From the NCBI GenBank assembly GCA_002633005.1, contig NMRA01000249.1:333762-397761 (forward strand): 64,000 nucleotides of DNA, given 5' to 3'. A model generated the notes under the pieces. The model was given only the letters and a program-made list of their open reading frames with translations, was not told where the DNA came from and made no database searches. Made by a program: the position numbers and the translations under genes. Position 1 is the stretch's first letter; each line of letters starts with the position of its first letter. This stretch comes from Phoronis australis. Taxonomy: Eukaryota > Phoronida > Phoronidae. Positions 38,485 to 50,400 of the stretch are shown here, piece after piece.

Positions 38485-41191
38485 ACAAACCGATGCCATT
38501 TCTGTGCAACTTTGAACACAGAGACGTTCTCAGTCACGTTGTTGCTACCACAGTTTCCATAAACGCACCTTTTCATGTCTGAAAAAGGCGACTCTTCGCG
38601 GAGTTTCTTCACAACTCCTCAGTATCGCACTGGTAAAACAACAACGGCGGAGGCGGTCTTCCACCCATTGCGTACAAACCCGATGACAGAAAAATATATG
38701 TTTAGAATTTTGACTTGTTTCGTAGCAACAGGTGTATTAAAGACTATTAAATCTGTTAAGATGTAATTGTAAAATCCTTTTTGAGACACAGGGTCATGGT
38801 GCGAACTCTTTAACAGCCATTTGGACTCCAGTGCCCACGGCATAATGTCCTCAATGCACTTGTGAAATTTTCCCAGAGGCGTGACATGAAATTCATCACA
38901 TTTTCGTGTACTGAGATTAGTCACAACGAATAGTTATTGAACTTAATACATGTACTTTCTACGTTCTACTTACACCCCGCAGTGTAGAACGAAGTCTCAT
39001 GGTCTTTCATTCCTCATTACTGAGAGATAGTTGTATGCGTATCATAACTTGGATGCTTATTTAGAAATCCCGGTACCGACAATTGAGTGGCAAATAAGTT
39101 CTTAAAATTCTGTAATTTGAACAAGTTATTTACATGTACACCCGAAAGAAACAGCATGACCCCAGAACACGAGACAGGACCACCTATCCTCCGAATTGGA
39201 CTCACTCTTCACGTACATGTATATGTAATAGGACCTGGAGGATCAAATGAGACATTCGAACCAACAATCTGGCCCAATACATGTACCTTTGAAAATAGAA
39301 CCGTCCCACCACAAAACAGAAATTCAAAATCTTTACGAAAAAACCGTAAAATTAATTGAGTGAATTTACTTTAAAGTCACGTCATTTATTAATATCTTAA
39401 TTTATTTTCAGATTTGTTATGTATTAATTCTTTCTTTTTAATCACGATGTTATCACTGAATTGAGATTCCGGATATTACCACGGGACAGGAAGAAAATTG
39501 CTGCAAATCTAACAAAAATGGAGCTTAAGGTCTTTTTAACAATTGAGAATCTAGGATCTTTCCTAACATAGTACGCTGGTACTAGTCCTCGCATGGGAAA
39601 TAGCCGAAATCAAGCACAGGGTTCTATGCATGTCTCAGAAAATGTCATTTTCACCTTTCTAGGTGGCAAAGTTTAAGCCATGCTGATATACTTGTATATG
39701 CATGATTTGTCAGCTAATGTGGTAATGGTTTAGATTATTGTGCAAAGAAACCAAAAATTTAACTGACACGGTTGATTTTGGAAAACACTACAAAGCACAC
39801 GCACGTTTAAAAGGATTGTAAACCGTGTTTTGATGAGACAACCAATCCTTGCTCTGTCCCCTGCTAACGCCCCACTAACGTTTCACTTGAGCGATGAAAC
39901 TAGTATTAATGTACGAGCAGATGCTCACTGTGTAAAAGTGGATTTTCTGTTTTTGGTGGGTGATCTTTGCATACAATTGTCGCGTAACTTGCATAAAGTG
40001 CAGACGACTCTTGTCCGTTTAACGGCAGTTGAGTGGTCAAAGTTTGATGCAATGGGGTACAAAGCATAGCATTGGCTTTTACAGTCACGAAAGTGCTTGT
40101 AGATACTTCTTGTTGGGTTGAAATTGAGTTTGATATCAATTTAATAGCGGATTATTCATTGGCGCTCTCTACTAGAAAGTGACTTACGCTTGATCCCTGC
40201 TCAAATTTGGTGAACAGAAATTCACTGCTATATATGATGGTTGATTAATTCAAACACTGAAAAAATAAACCACAATGCCATTCTTCGCCAATATCCACTA
40301 ATTTTTTTGACATTTTTGACTTTGGCAAAGAATGAAATGCAACCGCTTTATCTGTCGCAGCCACAGTCTACGGACTGGGAAACGTTTTGGACATTATGTC
40401 CTTCATCTATGGATATTTTAAAATTCTTGCATTCTTTTGTGAACCATTAGTAGCTCTTGCCGCACATCAGTGAACAACATCCAGTATCATGATAGCAGGA
40501 AAAATGAAAAACGCTGTCTGTGTCACTAGGTTGAAACCTCCCGTAGGCATTACACGGGATCTGAAGGTGGCGCTGAAGGCCTGTGCCCCAAAGACCGTGA
40601 TCGGTTAGGCGGGTTAATTGTGAATTTCAATATGACGCAGCTATCTCAAAAGTCAAGTATAGTGGCTCCGGACCTGAACCCATACACCCATATTTTAAAG
40701 ATATTGAAGCGGAATCCGTGCTGTCCACACGATGAATGTGAAATGAACGAAATAGGGATTGAAGTACAAACTGTACAATTTCTCGAGCATTGTAAGAATT
40801 TTGTAGTAGCAGGAATCAGACCACGAAATGTTTTGATACTCGTAGATATCACTGCAAAGGCCTCAAGCTGGTTGTAAATAGCAATTCGTCACCGATACCA
40901 CCAACAAGACCAATTTTTAGAAGGATTTCTGAATAGACCATCAATAATTTTTGATTGGCTATGACATTCCAAGTAGCGGGACACGTGGCGAAATGCTTTT
41001 GTTAGAACACATTTAAAATAATCTTCAAGTGACGCATCGAGGAAAATGTAAAATTTTCCATTACGTCAACTAATCGTTTTTTCGTTGGTCAACTTGGAAT
41101 GAGATTGATCCCACGGGTTGACAAAATAGCGGTCCTTAGCGACAGATAAGAGGGGTTGTGTCTCCGATAACCGTGCCAGGGATAAGCTCAA

Positions 41192-41201
41192 TATATTTAA
41201 G
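41192..41201 (+). promoter_or_regulatory. TATA box of the SLC6 gene
   Basis: TATATTTAAG lies 45 bases before the ATG at 41246. A start of transcription near 41222-41226 would leave a short leader of about 20-25 bases. Supports 41246 as a true first coding exon. Confidence 0.5.
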
Positions 41202-41245
41202 GGGCACACATAGCTATCTCCAGAGATTAAGAAACTCCACGGAAA

Positions 41246-41473
41246 ATGACCGACATGGAAAACTATGCAGCTGCTCAAAGTTCGACAAGTCCTAATGAGC
41301 CAGATTTGCCAGATGGAAACGAGGGACTACCTCCTACCTACGACGTTACGGACGTTACAATAGAAACACACGAGCCGAGTGACATGGAGACAAGTGTGAA
41401 ACACTTGGCCAAAACTGTTGACCATATAGCCAGAAAGGTGGATGTCATCTGCGACCAGGTAGATACAACAGAG
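41246..41473 (+). CDS. SLC6 gene, proposed exon 1: cytoplasmic N-terminal tail
   Basis: Begins [13 protein letters not shown] and is hydrophilic, proline- and acid-rich, with a PPTY (PPxY) motif at about residues 29-32 and a helical stretch [17 protein letters not shown]. Two in-phase donors are possible, GTAGCA after 41473 and GTAGAT after 41458. It has a TATA box upstream and ends in phase 0, matching the next exon. Assignment to the transporter is by phase and position, not homology; it could be a separate gene. Confidence 0.5.
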
Positions 41474-44400
41474 GTAGCAATGTATTTTCCAATGGTGTCA
41501 CATAGTATGTTCTCATGGCCAAATGACTCCTTTATGAGAATGCCTATATTTTTCTTTGAATATAACTCAAACCTAAAATTAAAAGTACAGTGTAAGTACG
41601 TTACTCAAATATTCCAATGCACATTAATATCCTACTAATTCATTTTAATACATTAAGTGTGAAATCTTCCTTTGACCGCAATAAACTTGACAAGTGGAGA
41701 TTGACATTCTCGTGGTTAATTAAAAATGTGTTCAAAATATCTCCAATCTGTCATAATTCATTTTGCCAGATTAAAAAACTTCCACCCGAGCCCTCGACAT
41801 TTCCTGCTTAAGGTGATTCTGAAGCACAAACGTCAATAGTGTGTTAGTGTGCAGAAGGGGGAAGGGGCGAATTATTGTGACTATTTTTTACTTATGTTGA
41901 ATAAAATTTATAGTTAACGTTTCAACCTTTATCACCTTTCTTAATATTAGGGCTCATGCATTTGAGTACCACGAAAAAAGTGGCCCGATGCATCACCAAA
42001 CCTCTTAATGCTATTGACAAATGTTTGCATCTTAAAGTTAACACTTCCTGAAAAAAGGGCGATGCACAAGACCACATTCAAAAAATGACAATTGTCTTAA
42101 AAGTACACCCGCAATACTCCCAAATTATAGAGTTATCGCGACGCGCACCCTCTCAATCGGTACAGAGCTCAATGTAGCTTTTTTGATTGAAATAATATTC
42201 GGTGTCTTTAGTCACTACTGATGTCCAAAAATTCTTGACCGTCCGGANTACATTAAGTGTGAAATCTTCCTTTGACCGCAATAAACTTGACAAGTGGAGA
42301 TTGACATTCTCGTGGTTGATTAAAAATGTGTTCATAATATCTCCAATCTGTCATAATTCATTTTGCCAGATTAAAAAACTTCCACCCGAGCCCTCGACAT
42401 TTCCTGCATAAGGTGATTCTGAAGCACAAACGTCAATAGTGTGTTAGTGTGCAGAAGGGGGAAGGGGCGAATTATTGTGACTATTTTTTACTTATGTTGA
42501 ATAAAATTTATAGTTAACGTTTCAACCTTTATCACCTTTCTTAATATTAGGGCTCATGCATTTGAGTACCACGAAAAAAGTGGCCCGATGCATCACCAAA
42601 CCTCTTAATGCTATTGACAAATGTTTGCATCTTAAAGTTAACACTTCCTGAAAAAAGGGCGATGCACAAGACCACATTCAAAAAATGACAATTGTCTTAA
42701 AAGTACACCCGCAATACTCCCAAATTATAGAGTTATCGCGACGCGCACCCTCTCAATCGGTACAGAGCTCAATGTAGCTTTTTTGATTGAAATAATATTC
42801 GGTGTCTTTAGTCACTACTGATGTCCAAAAATTCTTGACCGTCCGGAATGTGACGATAGTGAACATGTACATGAAGATGCTTCACCCCAAGTCTGCTTTG
42901 CCAAACACGCACTGCATTTTCTCTCTGACAACGACACATCATAATAAACAATTGCGTGGGTCTATGTGTGTGTAACTACACTGTAGAGCAAAAAAACGTT
43001 TGCACGAGTTTGACAATCATCAACTTGGCATATCTACATCTGTCATACCATGTTAATATTTTTGTTCTATGAATACCCATGCTTCTTTCTCTTACGCCCG
43101 CATTTACTCTTGACTAGCAGTAAGTAATTTATCTTGGTTTTGGGTCATAGCTAAGTTGTGTAAGCCAGCACGTTTTACTGCTTGTCAAGTTGTATTTGTA
43201 CATGACGATACCGTATTATCTCAGAGATAATAACAGAAAACAAGCTCATGATGTACTGTATCAATGACACAAGGAAGGGACGTAGAGAAAGGAAAGCTCT
43301 TTGGCCCACATACTGTAAATAAAGTGCAAGCGTTATCGTAATACTATATACTATATGTGTGTGTCTTTTGGCTTGTTTTGTTTGTGTTGCTGCTATTCTT
43401 TTTGGTTACGGACTATATTTTTGAAGACGAAAATGAGGGTGAGCTTGGGAAGTCAAGTCCGTCCGACGACCTCGCCCCTTCCGTTCTATATATCTGCGAG
43501 ACGATTTTTCATGGCTAGATAAATTTTCGCAATAACCAACGGACATTTCACCGTGACTTGTGGAAAAGACAACCGCCTTTACTATTGTCGTTTTTACCCA
43601 GCCGAGTACTTGATCGCCGTTTTCCTTCTGTTCCAATAGGATACGCCAACCAGTTTTCTAGATATCATACAGAATGCTGTTGTCAAGGAATAAAATGTTC
43701 TTTGCTGAAACCTAAAGAGGGCACTACAGGGTGCTACGTTACATGACATTTCATTTAACAAAAATATTGACTGATACTGTCACATACCTAATACACACGG
43801 CCTCTTTGCAATATGTTACCAAAGTTAGATACCATCCGCACACGCTTTCGGCAACGAAAATCTTGTGGAAAGTCAAACTAGCCACTTGGAGGTGCTGGCG
43901 TCAGATTCGTCCGAAAATCGACCTCAGATGCCCCTCAACCGGGAACTCCTTAGTTAAATTTCCCCCAGTTTGCCAATCGCCTTTCTTGATATTTGGAAAT
44001 GCTTTCGCTAAGCAATCAGCCGATAGTTTTTGAAATATCATCCGGCAAACAGTGTTCAGAATATCGAAAATCATCTTGACGTGACCAAATCAGGCACTAG
44101 GGACTGATGCAGCAGTCGAATGCTCTACGTGTACCACGTACATGTACTCAAATGTAGTTGGTATCCCTCCTTCACGAACTGCGAGAGCCTTCCCAATTAC
44201 ACCGTCATTATAAATGGACAAATTTTGTCAGAACTGTCAGGCTCAGCAAAGCTTTGCCTAAAGTCTTGCCAGAAATAGTCTGACATTTAATAACAATGAA
44301 ACAATTTTTGTGAAAATAATGAGTTTTAAAATAAAAAAATGCACGCTATTGTGCGTTCCCGGTTATTATTTATCTGTGATTAGACCTAAACAGTAATGTG

Positions 44401-47400
44401 CCGTGATTGGTAAGACAAAGCGCTTGGAGAAACAACTGTCAATACTGTATCAAAATTTTTCTAAAATTCAAACGGAGAGAAAAGCTTGATATTTCGTAGG
44501 GATTTTGTGCTTCGATTTCAACTACTGCTTATTTTGAAAAAATCATTGTTATAGGCCATTCTATTTTACGGAATTGTTAGAACTTTGGCCTGCTGCACCG
44601 TATCTTGTATTCCGTCTATACACGTGGAGCTGTACAATTTTTGGTGTCGTAAAAGAATGCCACCCAATTTAATTAGTCTTTTTACCGTGTTAATCGTTCT
44701 ATATCCACATCGCCTCTTATACAGTCGACCTCAGCTTGACGAGAGGTGTCGCGTTAACCTGTAAGGAAGACGAGAAACGATGCAACGACGTCAGTGGTTG
44801 GTCTGCAGAGTGAATGCCGCTATGTTGCGGTGCATGTTTGCTGCTTGTCCGAACTATGAAGCTGCGAAAAAATGGGGTGTATCATTTTTCGACTTCCTCG
44901 AGAGCCCGAAATGCTTAGGAAGTGGCTCGCGGTAGTGAAGAATGAAAGGTACGCTGTTAATAGCAAGCATGAGGCCATGAAACACCTCCGTGTCTTTGCC
45001 GGCATTTCGTCGACAGTGATTTCTCTAAAAAATTCCGTCTCACCAAAGAACTATCCATACGTTCCGTTGCCATGTTTATGGCGCCTCTCTAGTATTTCTT
45101 GATCAGTGTATTCCGGTTAGAACTGATAGCCTGTGGAACCTAACGATCCGACCCGTGAAGTCTTCGTCGGATGAGCTCTTGACTAAGTCGGGATTGGCGC
45201 CGGGCGAGTTGCCATGTCGACGTTTATTATTTTGCGTTCTGTTTCAAAATAAATTATTCTCATCCTAACCAAATGCTTATATGAAACTGAAACAAAGTCT
45301 GTCTCATCAGATACAATTTGTAATGCCTTTGCAGTCATAAATTCGAAACAGCGAAATAAAACAACACGATTTTATAAAAATTCGGTGTATTTTTAAGGAT
45401 TTAGATCGAAATTTGATAATTTATTTGTGTTAAACGATGAATTCAAGCGGTAAGCTGACACCAGTAACCCGTGTTGTGAACTGCTGAACAAACTGCGTGT
45501 GAAACCAATGACGTCATTGGATAATTTCAACACCTCCGTCTGCCGTCAGGTAACGCAACCGAACTTGCCGTTATCGAGTAGAACTACTCGATCTAAACTG
45601 ACACAAAGTAGGTTGCATTCTCCTTTAACAATTCTCTTCAGCTGGCAATCTGACCTAAATTCTTAGTGTACAATTGTATGTAGGGCAGTAGTTATCGCAT
45701 CAGCGACATCTTTGCGACAATAAAACAGAGGCTAAAACAAATTCATATATTCTGGGCTAAAAATTGGTGATTCGTTGAGCTGTTTGATTTCTGAAATTAA
45801 ATTCTTCGTAAAAGTGAAATTAAAATCTCTTTTACGTGTACGACAAATGTTTAACAAATAGACGCGTTTTATGTAACTCCATGCTTACTTACCATCTGGT
45901 AGGTAGTTATATACATATAATCATTTTTAACAGCAGTATATACATGTAACTAGGGAAAAATATCAAGGCAACGCTTCACAATGCATTAGCTTGATACCCG
46001 GTCTGGCCCAAGTTAGAAATCCATTTCCTCTTGAGTTGAAATCAAACGGGAGGTTTTAGTAATGGTAGTTTTTTTTTTAATTCATTCTTATGAAAGCAGC
46101 ATTTTTTCGGTTGAGATACCTTTAAAGTATAACGGGAATTGTTTTTTGAACGTAGATTTGTTTCCATTTTAAGGTATCATTTTGTAATTTTTTGTTTTGG
46201 GGCCGGTAAGTTAATATACTGAACTAGGGTATTTCTGTGTTTGAAGTAGACCGGACAATGCTAAAATTTGGTGACAAATGTCTGTTTCGAAAAAAAAACA
46301 CAATTTTTAAGCGCGATAAAACTACCAAATAAATATGTGGTAAGATGGTCGTTGTTTGACGGAGCCTGGTAGAGTTCTGTCAAAGACTTTCCAGTTTTGA
46401 TTTGAAAACTAGTTTACAGGCATGTAGTGTACAAGCAGCGTTATTACGTTGCAGCACAAGCTACAATCAATCAAGCAAGTACTAATGGTTCTGACGGCAA
46501 TTTAATAAAAAGGGCTGCTTTATAGATGATAACATTATTTTATCAACGAAAAAGACTCGTTGTTAAAAAGAAGGTATCAAGATCAACTTTAAGACCTTGT
46601 TGAGGATGGACTAATACAGTGGCTGCTATGAAACTAAAATGAAACGTTTTAAGGGTGTCGTGGGTGTGAGAATTAATCAATTCAACGTTATTCCAAAACA
46701 GAAATTCCGAAGCCTCGTGGAATGTCATCTTCACGTAAGAAGTTGTACCTGTCTGTGCGTAGAGATCACGTTGAGATAACCTCGCTCGATTGACTTTATA
46801 GCTGAGTAAATTGAGATTGCATAATGTCGTTATCAGAAAACGCCCTGTGGATTACCGTACGCTCATATCCCAGCCAGAAGTATACACGACTGCGAACTAT
46901 GGAATCTCCTGTGACGTCCACTCTGCGTGTTACCCTCGAAATTCTCCTAGAACGAATAGTCGCTAAGTTAAGCAGTAGTGTAAAAGGCACTGCAAAAATA
47001 GAGGCAGCCATTTCCCTCCATTTTAACAGTGGCGTTTGAACTATTGATAAATGGACGACGAGGTGGGCGATGGGGACGAGTAAACCACATGGGGGAATGG
47101 GGGCCTCGAGAGGCTGGAAATGACTTTTTGACGGACCCGACGTCCAGGCCTTATCGACGTAAAGGCATAACTAAGTTGTTCTATAAGTGCGGACACTGTT
47201 TGCCTTGTGCTGTAGCACCGTGACACATGCATGACGACTAAGCCACCGTATCAAGGTAGGGTAACTTTTCCCAGCGCAAACAGTGAACGCACACCGGGCT
47301 GAAGTAGCCCCAAGGCCTTAACAAAAGAACATTCAACATTTTTTTGGGTGTCATGTGCGTAATATGGAAACTCGGCATTGACATTGTGGCAAGAAAAGTG

Positions 47401-50400
47401 ATTGTCTAGAATTAGCCACAGCTTGGATTCATACCGAGAATTTTTGCATTCGCATGCAACTCCTTTGCTGGACTACAGTCGAAGGGAGGCTCATAATGTT
47501 ACCGGCTTTAGTGTCAGTCTGGAAGACAACAGTTTGAGTTAGAGATTTGTATGAAAATCACAACCAAGCACAAAGGGTTTTATTGATAAATAGTTCAGCT
47601 CAAAATTGATTACTTTAAAGTCTATCCCATCAAAAAACAGACCCTAATTTTTCGACCGTAAAACGGAGAACGGGTTTACTGTAGGTTATATATCTTAAGT
47701 AACTCATTTCAAATATATTAAAAATTGGGCTATGCGTACTGCAAAATTCGTGGGAGTTTCAAAGAACTCAATTTCTTATCAAGAGTTGTTCTCTTTCCAG
47801 TAGAGAAAATCCTATTTTGAAACACTTTTTAAAAAGTCACGGTTCTTTTTCACGTGCAACTTTTCTATCAAATCAAAGCGAGACGCAGCTACAGGAGGGA
47901 AACTCAGGGAGTGAGAAATGTTGACGGCAGTTGAAAAATAACTTTCACCAGACTTGCATTAGAATGTTCCGCTGTGTATGTCGTATGAATCATCACGGTG
48001 AGAGTGCATGTGTGTGCTCGTGCTTGTGCACCTGTGCGCGTGTGTCCGCGTGCGCGTGTTTCCGCGTGTGTGTGTTCAAAGAATCAAAGAATTGACGCAA
48101 ACAATGAGATGTCTGCTACTTCGAAGTACAAGTTATGCTACCTATCCGCCAATACATATTCATGCCAACGGTTGATATTATCAAGTGTATGTACCTGTAT
48201 GTGATCTGGAAGTGTACCTCAAAATGTCGTAGAAGTCATAACACCTAGGTCTCCCCATAAGATTAGACAATATACAGTCTGGCATCAATCCTGTGTTGCG
48301 GGTTAGATCCTGTGGTATACGATAAACTCTTTCTTTGTCGCTTTAAAAAATATATTCCAGATACCCTTCATTTATCACATACGTTGGAATATCCTACAGA
48401 TTTTGGTAGGCCTCTTGGGTTATTTCGAGGTTAGGGTTTATCGTAGTTTACTTGAAATGGAAACTGCGGCCATGATGTACTAGGTGCTTAACTTGGAAAA
48501 TAGGTACATATAGGGTCTCAAAAGAAGTCATAGCTAATTCATTTGCAATGACGGAATCCCACACTGGAGCTTTGACCCCCATTCGGAGGTACGTACATGT
48601 ACAGAAGAAAGCTGTCGGACGTTTCATTGGGTCCTATAACGATACTGAAAAACTCAGAATCATCCGTGTTGAGTCAAAAATGAAAGCGGAAATGAATATA
48701 CAACGAAGTCATGAAGGACTTAAACTATGTGGTTGTTGATTAGGTTGGTATTTGTGAAGAAACCCAGGTATGTGCTTGGAACTGCAAATTGACATCAATA
48801 CAAAACAGGCCACCTGCTGGGCTTAAACTGGAGTGTTGCACGCAATTCTAGACTGCTGTTAAGGAGAGGGACTTTCACAGCCTACCAAAAGGCTTCAAAG
48901 AGTTCTACTCGGTAGACATAATCTCTGCATGAGGGACTGCGGCTTTATCAGTTTTCCAGTTCCGGCTTCAGAGCTGTAGTAGAGTTGTTAGAGTTGTGTG
49001 ATTCCATTTATAAAATTCAACAAGAAATTTCATGACGAGGCGCAGCCGTGAGTCGTAATTAGAGATCTGATCATTGTCACGTATCCTGACGCGTGACTTG
49101 CACGCCCAAGGCTAGGGCGCATCCAGGATTTTTATTTAGGGGGGGCGGGCAGAGTATTAGCCAGGATTTTGCCCGTCAGACGGCGCAACCCCGAACTCAC
49201 AAATGGAATCTGGGAGAGTATTAGGGAAGCCATGGGCCCCTTGGCCACCTCTAAATCCGCCACTGCAAGGAGCTGCAAATTATATCAGTACACCTGCTTA
49301 CCTTCTACATGTGGAACGAAGCAATTTCTGGCGAGGTATCTGTGAATAGGTCACTTATATACTGTGAAATTAAAGTAATTTTCGGTATTTTTTGTCACAC
49401 TGGCTTCCGTTGCCTATTCAGTATCACACATGACCTCCATCTGTGAATACCTTACACATACATGTACCTGCTTCGTGCACCCATTCGTGCAAGTTGTTAA
49501 TACCGTTAGTTCTTACACCGCTTAATTCATGATCAGATACTTCTTCAAAGCTTCTACTCTGTTTTATCATGGCATTGATGTTTTTTACCAAAGGCAAATG
49601 CAGTGAAAATTGTACTGCAACTGACGGGCTCTAGTAAAACCGCTGAGGTTGTGCGAACCAACATATTTTTCTATTATCTGTTGCAGGTCTCTTCCGCTCG
49701 TCAACAGAAGCAGAGCAACGCATTTCCACTGTTGGTAAGATAACCACCAATGGATTTCATTGGTTGCACGTGACATTTTAATGCAGTTGTGAACCCCTTG
49801 TATCGTTTTCTACAAAACGCTACTCATGTACATCATAAGTTCACTTTACTGTCCTCAGACTTCTCGTTGTTTATGTGCCAATTATGCAAGTTGTCTGGGA
49901 ATATTTTATTGATTTTAATAAGTGGCAAATTTTTATGTACCATTTTTATCAAGCCTTTTGATTTTCGATGGTAATTACCAGCTGACATCGATTTATGTGT
50001 AGGTACCTTAAAAGACTTTGAAGGAAACGAAACTTCGAAGCCCTGAGTATGGCGGTGACATGAATAAACACTACGTCTGCCGCAATTCTTAAGATTGTCT
50101 AGTCGTTGGTGTGGCAATGGACGGATAAAAATATATGATACAAAATGTGTACCTTTAATGAATAGGTTTGAGCAGGTTAACATTTCAGACAAACTGCAAT
50201 GATGGAAAACAATAACTGTTGTCTCGCCTTATTTCAAAGTAAAAACCATTTCTTTCATCAACCGCAAAATCAAAAATCTAGAATCGTTATGAATTAACAA
50301 ATACATGTACATGTACAGTGTACCTGACATAGGCATCACATAGACCGGGCGTGCGCAACTCAGATACTGAGCTCCCGTTGTGTGTGTACTTACAGTGATG

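Larger units (their letters stand above)
35674..41191. other. Intergenic region between gene B and the SLC6 gene
   Basis: The first 3.9 kb is the duplicated flank shared with gene A, interrupted by the GC hairpin, the 37776 open frame and double-hairpin MITE copy 3. 39.6-41.19 kb is unique and without a recognised feature. Confidence 0.6.

Noticed and set aside
41617-42411. Two near-identical 64-69 codon open frames
   Set aside because: Products of the 599-bp duplication at the N; intronic sequence.
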